Under the pieces are notes generated by a model. The model ran no database searches. It was not told the DNA's origin and saw nothing but the letters and a program-made list of their open reading frames with translations. DNA of 60,244 nt from Leptospiraceae bacterium (lineage in GTDB: Bacteria > Spirochaetota > Leptospiria > Leptospirales > Leptospiraceae): contig JAGOHK010000008.1 in assembly GCA_017996175.1 (NCBI GenBank), positions 1-60,244 on the forward strand. Direction: 5' to 3'. The position numbers and the translations under genes are program-made. Positions 9,069 to 18,046 of this stretch are shown here, in pieces (position 1 is the first letter of the stretch; every line of letters starts with the position of its first letter).

Positions 9069-10784
9069 CTACCTCAATCCTGCATCCGGTTTAATCCCCG
9101 TTATCCCCTCAGCGACCATTTCGGATAAAGCACTAATCGTAGCAATTGGATTTGCACCAACTGCTGTAGGAACAATACTTCCATCGGCGACGTAGAGATT
9201 AGAGTACCCGAAGACTTGACCGAAAGTTTTGAGATCGGCACTAGTTACTCCTTTATCGGGAGTGTCGGCTAACACGCATCCACCCAAGGCATGAACGGTT
9301 ACGTTGTCTTTGGTAAATGCATTCCAATTGAAGAGCGGAAACCATAACTTAGCCTTAGTGATTTGATAAAATCTTTTAGAGACTTCTAAGATTTTATCGT
9401 ATAGAGGCATACTTTCTTCTTGCGTCCAATTGATATTAAGCTCTCCATCTTTGAGATACATTTTTCCATTTGAATTGTCTACTCCCATGAATAGAAGCAC
9501 ACTAGAATTTTGCGAGAGATCATTCGAAAGCATATCATTGAAAATATATCCAGATCTACCGTAAGCACTTCCACCTCTTGTAATCTTATACCAAATATCT
9601 CGAACAACAGACTTAATAGATTTCCAAAGAGAAGGAGTAGGAGCACCAGTGACAGCCCAAGAGGCAAATGCAGGGTAACTTGCATCTTCTAATACAAAGG
9701 CTCTTTTTGGGTCAGGATTTTTATAGAGATTAAAGTCAATTGCCTGTGTGATTACCGGTCCGTAATTCGGATTGGATTCTTCTTTGCCTTTGATAACAAA
9801 AGATAGAAAATCTCCATTTCCGGAAAAACTTTCTCCGAGTTTAGAAGAAATATTAGGCAGGGTCTTAAATTCATTTTTGCATTTGAGTAGAAGTTCTGTT
9901 GAGCCAAGAGCACCTGCGGATAATACGATTCTTCTGCTATCTACAAATCCTTCTCTGCCTGCACCAACTGGTTTAGTCAAATCGCTAAAATAAATCCTAT
10001 ATCCATTTTTTCCATAGGATGTTGGATCTTCTTTGCCGTCTGGGTTTAGTGGAACGATTTTTTTTACTAGGTGCTCTGTTCGTATTTCCGCCTTATGCAC
10101 GTTTTCCGCTACATAGAGATAGTTTAGGTCGATTGTATTTTTAGAATGTGTGTTACAGCCTACATCGCATTCTCCGCAGTAAGTACAGGAAGTTTGAGTT
10201 GCTCCATAACGATTTTTTTCTTGAATACCTATCTGGGTTGGATTTTTAAAATCATTCCCAAAAAATACATTTATATCTAGTAGATTAGAATCATGTCCCA
10301 TTTCTTTTGCGACTTGTTGGAATCTTTCTGTACGTTGGATTTTTCGTAATGGATCATTGTTTGTCGGAATGGGTCTTGCGCCTAATACCTCTTTTGCGAC
10401 TTTGTAGTAAGGTTGGAGTTTGTCTTTTTTGCAAGTCGCAGGCCATCTTTCGTTAAACACCCAATCCGGCGGCTCTAAAAATACGTTTGCGTAAATGAGG
10501 GATCCTCCGCCAAGACCTGCGGAAATCACCGCATCCATTTTCTCGAAGTTACGAATATCAAATAGACCATGCGTTTCTTCATCATTTGGATTACCGCCCT
10601 TAGTCTCAGAGGGAATATTCCAAAAGTTCTTAGACATCTGGTGTGGAGTTCTTGCAAACGAGTACATCGGATAACGTTTCCCGCGCTCGAATACTAACAC
10701 TTTGCCCCCGGACCATTTTTTACTCAATCGACAGGCATTGATCCCGCCCCCAAAACCACTTCCAATAATCACCGCTTCATACAT
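9069..10784 (-). CDS. GMC-family FAD oxidoreductase (cholesterol oxidase-like)
   Basis: Starts with an FAD dinucleotide-binding motif (AVIIGSGFGGGINACRL), followed by an aromatic-rich N-terminal segment, GLGGGSLIYANV, a Cys-rich stretch (TSCTYCGECDVGCNTH), and a C-terminal His/Asn region (HALGGCVLAD; VADGSIVPTAVGANP). These are typical of large GMC oxidoreductases acting on sterols or other alcohols. The substrate is unknown. The frame runs upstream to 10862, but that extension is encoded by a palindromic repeat. A GGAG ribosome site lies 9 nt before the Met at 10784, so I place the start there (571 residues). Confidence 0.88.
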   Translation of the reverse strand: MYEAVIIGSGFGGGINACRLSKKWSGGKVLVFERGKRYPMYSFARTPHQMSKNFWNIPSETKGGNPNDEETHGLFDIRNFEKMDAVISAGLGGGSLIYANVFLEPPDWVFNERWPATCKKDKLQPYYKVAKEVLGARPIPTNNDPLRKIQRTERFQQVAKEMGHDSNLLDINVFFGNDFKNPTQIGIQEKNRYGATQTSCTYCGECDVGCNTHSKNTIDLNYLYVAENVHKAEIRTEHLVKKIVPLNPDGKEDPTSYGKNGYRIYFSDLTKPVGAGREGFVDSRRIVLSAGALGSTELLLKCKNEFKTLPNISSKLGESFSGNGDFLSFVIKGKEESNPNYGPVITQAIDFNLYKNPDPKRAFVLEDASYPAFASWAVTGAPTPSLWKSIKSVVRDIWYKITRGGSAYGRSGYIFNDMLSNDLSQNSSVLLFMGVDNSNGKMYLKDGELNINWTQEESMPLYDKILEVSKRFYQITKAKLWFPLFNWNAFTKDNVTVHALGGCVLADTPDKGVTSADLKTFGQVFGYSNLYVADGSIVPTAVGANPIATISALSEMVAEGITGIKPDAGLR

Positions 10785-10808
10785 AAACATTCTCTCCATA
10801 TTTTTCTC

Positions 10809-10880
10809 TGTCATTCCCGAAATTTTCAGTCGGGAATCTGTAGAACTTGAGATTCCCGACAAAAGATTTTGGGAATGACA
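10809..10880. repeat. 72-bp nested inverted repeat (TGTCATTCCC ends)
   Basis: The ends are TGTCATTCCC and GGGAATGACA, which pair exactly. An inner pair TCGGGAATCT / AGATTCCCGA also matches. The element lies between the GMC gene and the metallophosphoesterase stop. It resembles in form the short repeats with ATTCCC..GGGAAT ends known from Neisseria and other bacteria, but kinship is not implied. It would falsely lengthen the GMC reading frame at its N terminus. Confidence 0.75.
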
Positions 10881-10904
10881 GTTGTTATCCTTACTATATC
10901 TTCT

Positions 10905-12383
10905 TTATTTATTAATTTTTGCTTTTAAATTTATAATGCGTAAATCTATTTCTTTGTCTACGATTTCTGAGAATTCTTGAAAAGATTTTTGTCTATCAGA
11001 AATCAATTTAGAAATCCGATTCGCAAATTCATTTGGATTTGAATTTCTCAGTAAACTTACCTTTGTTTCACTTGGTTTATATGCTTCTTTGTAGAGCTGC
11101 ACAGGTGCAATGTTTAGATTCTCATCGATTAGTATCACTGCTCCACCATAAGTATCTTTTCTATCTACAGTATCAACAACCCAGCCGCCTGTGTTTACTA
11201 CTTGCACCGGTTTCGAATAATCGGTATTTGCCAGCGTTTCTGCAAACGGTTTATGTGTATGTCCAAATATGAACTCAATTTCTTTTGGTGCTTTTTCTTT
11301 TTTCTCTCTTGTAATTTGACGTTTTAGAGTTGTATTCAAATACTCTAAGAGTTTTCCTCTCATTTCGTCAGAGAGACTTCCATCTGAATCTGCTCTTTCG
11401 TGTTTTGCTATAGCGCCTAATGTTATTTTTAAGAATGAGTATACGATTTTTTCTATTTTTTGTCCGGGGATAAATCGAATAAAAAAACGAGAGAATTTTC
11501 GAAACAGGGAAGTGGTCTCTTCGCTTCCGCTATTTTCACTCTTCTTAATATTTTGTGTAATCTTAACTGCGATATTATGAAGTAACTCTGCGAATTTTTT
11601 TTCATCAGTCATTTTATCGTAAATTAGCTCCACACCTTTTCCTACTTGACCCGATCTGCCCATGGTAGACCAAAAAAAATCAATCCAAGCAAAGTTTTCT
11701 TTTTCAATGTCCCAAATATCTTCTGGGACAGTTTGATTTGGAAATATATAACTTTTTATAGTGCTCATGAGAAGGTAAATATCTTCTAAAAAATGTCCAT
11801 GGTGTAAGATGATCGCTTTTTCGCCTGACGTATTGAGTAAACCAAAATTTGGATATGCTACTTGCACACTGCAATTTTTTAGATGTTCATGATTTTGAAT
11901 GATTCCGTTCATAAAATCGCAGGTAGTTGGATGGATAGAATTTTCTATGAAGATATTCGTTGTATGCCACATCTCTGGAAGATTATTTTTTTCATCCATT
12001 CGTTTGATGTATTTGAGGTATTGCATTTCACGTGCGATTTCCCAGAGATGATGGTCGTGGTTTCCTGGAATATAATAAATTTCGCCAAATAATTCGTTAC
12101 CTTTTGGAGAAATCAAATCAATAAAACGATCAAACACCATTCCAGCTTCATTCGTTTCGCAGAGCGCCAACTCTAGAATATCCCCAATTAAAATTAAAGT
12201 AGGTTTTTGGGATTTGTTTTGGTTGTCAGAAATTAAATTCTTAAGATTTTCTACAAGAGAAGTGAGAACTGGACTTGGAGATAGAAAGTCTGGTTTTAAA
12301 CCGTCAGGTGAGAGTTTTGTGAGAAGGCTATTTTGCGCACCAAAATGCATATCGGAAAGGCATACATATTTTATATCAGGCAT
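10905..12383 (-). CDS. Calcineurin-like metallophosphoesterase
   Basis: A 492-residue protein with the full metallophosphoesterase motif set: DMHFG (D-x-H), GDILE (GD), GNHDHHLWE (GNHD), ILHHGHF (H) and FGHTHKP (GHxH). The domain spans nearly the whole protein, with an extra helical insertion (about 240-350) before the final GHTH. Family members hydrolyse phosphodiesters or phosphomonoesters with two metal ions; the substrate is unknown. AGGAG lies 6 nt before the ATG. There is no signal peptide, so it is probably cytoplasmic. Confidence 0.9.
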   Translation of the reverse strand: MPDIKYVCLSDMHFGAQNSLLTKLSPDGLKPDFLSPSPVLTSLVENLKNLISDNQNKSQKPTLILIGDILELALCETNEAGMVFDRFIDLISPKGNELFGEIYYIPGNHDHHLWEIAREMQYLKYIKRMDEKNNLPEMWHTTNIFIENSIHPTTCDFMNGIIQNHEHLKNCSVQVAYPNFGLLNTSGEKAIILHHGHFLEDIYLLMSTIKSYIFPNQTVPEDIWDIEKENFAWIDFFWSTMGRSGQVGKGVELIYDKMTDEKKFAELLHNIAVKITQNIKKSENSGSEETTSLFRKFSRFFIRFIPGQKIEKIVYSFLKITLGAIAKHERADSDGSLSDEMRGKLLEYLNTTLKRQITREKKEKAPKEIEFIFGHTHKPFAETLANTDYSKPVQVVNTGGWVVDTVDRKDTYGGAVILIDENLNIAPVQLYKEAYKPSETKVSLLRNSNPNEFANRISKLISDRQKSFQEFSEIVDKEIDLRIINLKAKINK

Positions 12384-12610
12384 AGTTACTCCTAGGCAAA
12401 GGGAATTCTATTTAGAGTCTGATTAATAGCAAGAAGTTTTTTAGTTAAGGGTAGGCTATTTTTCATCGATTAGACGAATTAGACATTAGTTTTCTGAACA
12501 AAAAAAAATCGAAAGAAATAGAATTAGAAATTTATAAAAAAATAAAAACTAAGATTGCGGTTGACGTTAGGTGTATCGTTTTGATTTAACTGAATCTGAG
12601 ATTTATTTTA
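12384..12610. other. Divergent intergenic region upstream of the giant kinase
   Basis: This AT-rich 227-bp spacer must hold the promoters for the metallophosphoesterase (leftward) and the giant kinase (rightward). I see no confident promoter match, hairpin or small reading frame. Confidence 0.3.
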
Positions 12611-15600
12611 ATGATTTTATTATCAGAGTATGCCATTCAAACTGAACTCCATTCGGGAGAAAAAAGCATTGTATACAAGGCACTTAGGGGCAATGAGCCG
12701 GTCATACTAAAAACTCTACAAGATGAGTATCCGTCTGTCTTTGAACTAAGTGCATTTAAGCAAGAATACGAAATTTTAGAAAAAATCCAAAACACTAGCG
12801 GCGATAATAACAATAACAGTTCTAGCAGCGTAAGCAGCCTTGGCGTTGTTCGAGTGCTCGGACTTGAGAGATACAAGAATAGCTATGTAATTGTATTGGA
12901 AGATATTGGAGCAGAAGCGCTTTCTCGGATTTTGCCTGAAATTAGAAAATTTCCTTTCTCTGAAATTTTAAACATAATGATAAAAGCAGCCCAAGCCTTG
13001 GGTGAAGTTCATAAGCTAGGTCTAGTGCATAAGGACATTAAGCCGCATAATATTATTTTCAATAGGCAAACTGGAAAGTTACAAATCATTGACTTTGGAA
13101 ATGCAAGTTATCTAAAGAAACAAAATGCCTATACTCCACTGAATAGTTCTCTCGAAGGAACGTTAGCCTATATATCTCCTGAACAAACTGGTCGAATGAA
13201 TCGAACGATTGACTATCGAACAGACTACTACTCATTAGGCGTTACCTTCTACCAGTTGTTGACCGGTGAATTACCATTTACCTCATCTGATCCGATGGAA
13301 TTAGTTCATGCACATATAGCTAAGACACCGGTATCTCCATTTGAATACTTACTAGACAGTGGGTTGCAAACCACTGGCTCTGGTAAAATAATTTCCGATA
13401 TTGTAATGAAATTATTACAAAAGAATCCAGAGGACAGGTACCAAAGCATTACAGGTTTGGTTTATGATTTGGAATGGTGCGCTTCGGCTACGCTCAGCGA
13501 CCGAACTTCTTCTAATGACCGGCTGGTGAGCACCTCGACTTCGCTCGGTATAAACTCCGCCGAACCACCGTCTTTACAGATCGCCACCCACGATTTCTCC
13601 GGCAAATTCCAGATACCCGAAAAATTGTATGGAAGAACAAAAGAAATTAATCAAATCATTGATACATTCAAAGAGATGTTGGATGGAAACGATGTAGGGA
13701 CAGGTCGTGACCTGTCCCTACGATATGCGACATCCCTACATATAATTTCCGGTAGATCCGGTATCGGCAAATCGGCGTTAATCAATGAAATCAATAAACC
13801 AATCACCCAGCACAAAGGCTACTTTGCTTCGGGAAAATTCGATCAGTACAAAAAGTCTATTCCATTTAGTGCGATTACTAGTGCATTTCAAAATTTGATT
13901 CAGCAGGTATTGACTGTTAGCCAGGATAAGCTCGTTTCATGGAAAGAGAATTTGCAGAGAGCAGTCGGTACAAATGGAAAAGTCATCATTGATGTGATCC
14001 CTGAACTAGAGTCGTTGATTGGAGAACAACCACCAGTAGCCGAACTTGGGTCTACTGAATCACAAAATCGTTTCAACTTGGTCTTTCAAAATTTCGTCCA
14101 AGCGTTTTGCACAAAGGAACATCCTATCGCCATTTTCTTGGATGATTTGCAATGGGCGGATACTCCTAGTATTAACCTCATCCAAACCATTCTCTCTAAT
14201 CCTGAAATGAAATACCTCTACCTTATGTTATCTTTTCGGGATAACGAGGTTTTGCCGACTGATCCGCTTTCTACCATGCTCGAGAATTTAAAAAAGACTG
14301 GGTTTACTTACAAGGAGATTTTACTCGAACCAATTTCTATTTCCGATATCACTCATTTAGTCAGTGATACTTTAAATTCTGACGAAGCAAAAGCAAAAGA
14401 ACTAGCGAGTATTCTATTTGAGAAAACGAAAGGAAATCCTTTTTTTGTAAACGAGTTATTCACATCGTTTTATAAAGATGAACTGGTTTATTTGGACAGT
14501 GAGATTTTAAAAGACAGTCGGTTGCAACCCACTGTCTTAGCTCAATGGAATTGGGATATTTCTAAAATCCAAGAAGTGAAAATTTCAGAGAACGTGATTG
14601 ACCTAATGGTCGAGAAAGTTCAGGAACTTACTCCAAGCCAGATAGAATTACTCAAATTAGCCGCTTGTGTGGGAGATTCGTTTTCACTAGAAACATTCTT
14701 TGCTTTGACGAATCAGGAAATAAATGCGGTTAAACAAGAGTTGACTGCAATTTCCAATGAAGGCTTTTTGTTGCTTACAAAAGCCGAGGCTCGCTTCGTG
14801 CATGATAAAGTAAGAGAGGCAACTTATAGTTTAATCTCCGAGGAAGAAAAAGCTAAGAAGCATTATGCGATCGGTAAATGTTTACTTGCGATGACTAAGC
14901 CGGAAGAAACGGAGGACTTTGTATTTGCAATTGTCAGTCAATTGAATCAGGGAATTGATCTTATAAGTGAAGAAGAAAAATCCAGACTCATAGACTTGAA
15001 TATACTGGCGGGTGATAAGGCATTAGCCTCTTCTGCTTATGATGGTGCTGTAGGTAATTTTAGATTTGCTGCTTCTTTGCTTCCGGCTAAACCATGGGAA
15101 GATAGCTATGATTTAGCTTTGAATATTTATTCTAAGCTCGGCCGTCTTGAATATTTAATAGGAAATCACCTAGAAGCAGAGAAATATTTTGATTTAATTT
15201 TAAACAAAGCGAATGATATCTTAGAAAAAATTTCGGTGTATGAAATAAAAATTCAATTGTATACGAGCAGGACTCAACTAAGGGAGGCATTGACAATAGG
15301 GTTAGAGGCATTGGAAATATTGGGGGTAACTTTTCCGGACGAGCACGACCCAACATCTGAGTTTGCAAAATCGTCTCAATTATTAGCAAATAGAAAAAAA
15401 TCTGATTTACTAGAAGAGCCTTTAAATTCGGCTCCAGATCAAAGTGCTATTATGCGCTTGTTAGCTGGAACGACAATTGCGTCTTATATTTCTCTTCCCT
15501 CGATGTTTCCTCTTTTTGTAATGAAAATGGTCAATCTTTCTTTAGAAAAAGGAAGTTCTGTAATATCTCCTATGGGCTACGTTATGTTTGGAAATATTCT

Positions 15601-18016
15601 TTGCTCTGCGATTGGTAATTTTGAACTAGGTCACGCCTACGGTAAATTGGCGATGGACTTGGTTGATAAATACAATCTAGGTTTTTTAAAGAGTACCGTA
15701 TATTTTCTATTCGCAACGATGGTTAATCATTGGAAAAATCATGCAGCCAAAAACCTAGATATTTTGCTGGAAGCTCATCAAGCGGGAATGGCAAACGGTA
15801 ACTTACAATTTGCTGCTTACAGCTTGAATCATTATAATTTCCAGTCACTTTTAATGAGAAGAAATTTAGCAGAAGTGATTATTGGATTTGAAAAGCATTC
15901 TCATATTTTTAGAAAGATGAACGAAGCGGATGCATTTTTAATGTTTGGTCTAAATCATCAACTAGCATTGAATCTTTCCTCTTTAGAGAATGATGATCTT
16001 GCTAGTTTGAAAGGAGAGATATTTGATGAAGATAATACAGTTTTACATTGGATAGAAACTAAAAATTCCACCACGCTATTTAATTACTATGTGAATAAGC
16101 TAACATTGAATTATCTCTTTGGTTCTGCGCTAGATGCTTATGTATTTGCAAGGGAAGCTGAGCCTTATGAAGGTGGATGTTTCGGAATGATGTTCGTTCC
16201 TGAGCATAATTTTTTCGATTCTCTTTCTTGCCTCTCTCTTCTAGATTCTATAGATTCATCTCAAGCGGATAAGGAGACTTATTCAGGACAAATCCAAAAG
16301 AACCAAGAACGAATGAAAATTTGGGCAGAAAATTGTCCTGCGAACTACGGGCATAAGTATTTTATAGTAGAAGCAGAGCTTGCCCGACTTGCGGGTAATG
16401 CAAATAAGGCACTTGATCTCTATGAAAAAGCAATTGCACTTGCCAAAGAGCATGAATATCTTTTGGAAGAAGCGATTGCAAATGAGCTTGTAGCAAAATT
16501 CTGGATACAGAGTGGCAAAGAGCGATATGCCGATATTCATTTGCAAGAAGCCCATTACGCATACCAAAGATGGGGATGTAATCCTAAAGTCAAACAACTA
16601 GAAGAGAAATATCCCAAACTAACGAAACTCTCTTCTAGAACTTCGGATGTTAGTTTAAAATCGATTTCCCATTTGACTGACGATTCGATAGTAATTACAA
16701 AAATGACAAACAGCGGAAGCCTAGATATACATACGATTTTGAAAGCCTCTCAGGCTATATCTGGTGAAATTCAATTGGAAAGATTACTCGAAAAGATGCT
16801 ACAAATTCTGATTGAAAATGCAGGAGCAGAGAAAGGCTTTTTTCTTTTGAAAGAAAAGGAAAACTGGTATATACAGGCAGAAGGAAATTCAAATTCGGAT
16901 AAGGTGGAAGTATTAAAAGCCAAATCTTTAGAGGATAATATTCATTTGTCGATAGGTATAGTAAACTATGTAATTAGATCAAAAAAAATGATTTTATTAG
17001 ATAACGCATCTCAAAAAGGAATTTTTACAAATGATGAGTATGTAAAAGAAAAGCAACCTAAGTCTATTCTATGTTATCCGATTCTCTATCGGGGTAATAT
17101 CGTTGGAGTTGTTTACTTAGAAAATAATCTGAGCACGAATGTATTTACTTCTCACCGAGTAGAAATTTTACAATTTCTGTCTTCTCAAATTGCTATCAGC
17201 ATCGAGAACTCCTTGCTATACGCAAGTATGGAACAAAAAGTAATGGAGCGCACATCACAAGTCAACGAAATGTTAGCTCAGCTTGGCAATTTATATCTAG
17301 ACAGCGAAAATAAACGAAAAGAAATTGAACTTTTGGCGGAGTCTCGAAAAAAACTTTCTCTTGTTGGTCAGATGGCTGCGGGGATTGTGCATGATATTAA
17401 AAATCCTATGGCTTCGATCAAATACTTAGCCGAGACATTAAACGCGGAGGATACTTCAGATGAGTCGAAGGCGGAGAATTTAAGTTTGATCTTACGTGAA
17501 ATGGATAGGCTAACCGATCTCACGTATGAAATTTTAGATTTTTCTAAGGGTCAAATTAATCTAGATTTACAAGAGATCAACTTAGTAGAATTTTTAACAG
17601 ATATAAAACAGTTTCTATCGTTGGATTTTGAATATATGGGAGTTAAATGCCTGTTAGACTTGCAGTATACAGGGAGTATTCGCATAGATAAAGATAGGAT
17701 GAGACGGGTAATTGTAAATATTGCTAAGAATGCAATCGAAGCCATGTATGATGGCAAGAAGGAATATGTTTTTACAATTCGAACTACCCAAGAAGAGGAT
17801 AAGGTCATTTTGTCGCTAATTGATAACGGTCCTGGGTTACCGGAATCGGTGAAAGCAAATATGTTTCAGGCATTCGCAACGGAAGGGAAAGCAAAAGGAA
17901 CTGGACTTGGACTTTTTATGTGTAAGTGGATCGTCGATACACATGAGGGAGAATTAATCTACGAAACGGAAACAGGAAAAGGGACAAGTTTTCATATTCT
18001 TTTACCAAAGGATTAA
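12611..18016 (+). CDS. Hybrid Ser/Thr protein kinase - ATPase - GAF - sensor histidine kinase
   Basis: A 1801-residue cytoplasmic signalling protein. The Ser/Thr kinase domain (about 8-290) has the ATP Lys in VILKTL, a catalytic loop HKDIKPHN (D142) and DFG. An AAA-type ATPase follows (about 345-620), with Walker A SGRSGIGKS (K387) and Walker B IAIFLDDLQWAD. Then come a long helical TPR-like region (about 700-1300), GAF (about 1375-1530), a coiled coil, a HisKA domain with phospho-acceptor His in GIVHDIKNP (H1594), and HATPase boxes (NAIEA, DNGPGLP, GTGLGLF). This is the architecture often annotated as trifunctional kinase/ATPase/histidine kinase. No response regulator is adjacent. Several palindromic units lie in frame in linkers, listed separately. 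The left-edge gene is a paralogue ending in a cyclase instead. Confidence 0.93.
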   Translation: MILLSEYAIQTELHSGEKSIVYKALRGNEPVILKTLQDEYPSVFELSAFKQEYEILEKIQNTSGDNNNNSSSSVSSLGVVRVLGLERYKNSYVIVLEDIGAEALSRILPEIRKFPFSEILNIMIKAAQALGEVHKLGLVHKDIKPHNIIFNRQTGKLQIIDFGNASYLKKQNAYTPLNSSLEGTLAYISPEQTGRMNRTIDYRTDYYSLGVTFYQLLTGELPFTSSDPMELVHAHIAKTPVSPFEYLLDSGLQTTGSGKIISDIVMKLLQKNPEDRYQSITGLVYDLEWCASATLSDRTSSNDRLVSTSTSLGINSAEPPSLQIATHDFSGKFQIPEKLYGRTKEINQIIDTFKEMLDGNDVGTGRDLSLRYATSLHIISGRSGIGKSALINEINKPITQHKGYFASGKFDQYKKSIPFSAITSAFQNLIQQVLTVSQDKLVSWKENLQRAVGTNGKVIIDVIPELESLIGEQPPVAELGSTESQNRFNLVFQNFVQAFCTKEHPIAIFLDDLQWADTPSINLIQTILSNPEMKYLYLMLSFRDNEVLPTDPLSTMLENLKKTGFTYKEILLEPISISDITHLVSDTLNSDEAKAKELASILFEKTKGNPFFVNELFTSFYKDELVYLDSEILKDSRLQPTVLAQWNWDISKIQEVKISENVIDLMVEKVQELTPSQIELLKLAACVGDSFSLETFFALTNQEINAVKQELTAISNEGFLLLTKAEARFVHDKVREATYSLISEEEKAKKHYAIGKCLLAMTKPEETEDFVFAIVSQLNQGIDLISEEEKSRLIDLNILAGDKALASSAYDGAVGNFRFAASLLPAKPWEDSYDLALNIYSKLGRLEYLIGNHLEAEKYFDLILNKANDILEKISVYEIKIQLYTSRTQLREALTIGLEALEILGVTFPDEHDPTSEFAKSSQLLANRKKSDLLEEPLNSAPDQSAIMRLLAGTTIASYISLPSMFPLFVMKMVNLSLEKGSSVISPMGYVMFGNILCSAIGNFELGHAYGKLAMDLVDKYNLGFLKSTVYFLFATMVNHWKNHAAKNLDILLEAHQAGMANGNLQFAAYSLNHYNFQSLLMRRNLAEVIIGFEKHSHIFRKMNEADAFLMFGLNHQLALNLSSLENDDLASLKGEIFDEDNTVLHWIETKNSTTLFNYYVNKLTLNYLFGSALDAYVFAREAEPYEGGCFGMMFVPEHNFFDSLSCLSLLDSIDSSQADKETYSGQIQKNQERMKIWAENCPANYGHKYFIVEAELARLAGNANKALDLYEKAIALAKEHEYLLEEAIANELVAKFWIQSGKERYADIHLQEAHYAYQRWGCNPKVKQLEEKYPKLTKLSSRTSDVSLKSISHLTDDSIVITKMTNSGSLDIHTILKASQAISGEIQLERLLEKMLQILIENAGAEKGFFLLKEKENWYIQAEGNSNSDKVEVLKAKSLEDNIHLSIGIVNYVIRSKKMILLDNASQKGIFTNDEYVKEKQPKSILCYPILYRGNIVGVVYLENNLSTNVFTSHRVEILQFLSSQIAISIENSLLYASMEQKVMERTSQVNEMLAQLGNLYLDSENKRKEIELLAESRKKLSLVGQMAAGIVHDIKNPMASIKYLAETLNAEDTSDESKAENLSLILREMDRLTDLTYEILDFSKGQINLDLQEINLVEFLTDIKQFLSLDFEYMGVKCLLDLQYTGSIRIDKDRMRRVIVNIAKNAIEAMYDGKKEYVFTIRTTQEEDKVILSLIDNGPGLPESVKANMFQAFATEGKAKGTGLGLFMCKWIVDTHEGELIYETETGKGTSFHILLPKD
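13355..13378 (+). repeat. In-frame 24-bp palindromic unit, copy 1, inside the giant kinase
   Basis: The unit begins GACAGTGGGTTGCAA and is 21/24 identical to a second copy at 14513-14536. In frame it encodes DSGLQTTG, in the kinase C-lobe. Confidence 0.6.
13482..13499 (+). repeat. Intragenic dispersed repeat CTTCGRCTNCGCTCAGCG, copy 1
   Basis: This 18-bp word matches the reverse complement of 56503-56520 at 16 of 18 positions. It sits in the linker between the kinase and ATPase domains. A further degenerate piece (CTCGACTTCGCTCGG) lies at about 13531-13545. Together they encode a Ser/Thr-rich stretch that looks inserted. Confidence 0.5.
13694..13721 (+). repeat. Perfect in-frame palindrome with 13-bp arms in the giant kinase
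   Basis: The arms GTAGGGACAGGTC and GACCTGTCCCTAC are separated by 2 nt. Another copy of the arm end (CATCCCTACAT) follows within 20 bp, giving a nested structure. It encodes VGTGRDLSL, just upstream of Walker A, where insertion would be tolerated. Confidence 0.7.
14513..14536 (+). repeat. In-frame 24-bp palindromic unit, copy 2, inside the giant kinase
   Basis: GACAGT-C-GGTTGCAACC-C-ACTGTC: palindromic except for one opposing base pair. It encodes DSRLQPTV. The left-edge paralogue is about 5 residues shorter at this point, consistent with an insertion. Confidence 0.65.
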
Positions 18017-18046
18017 TTCCTAGTAACCGCAACCGTAGATTTTGTT

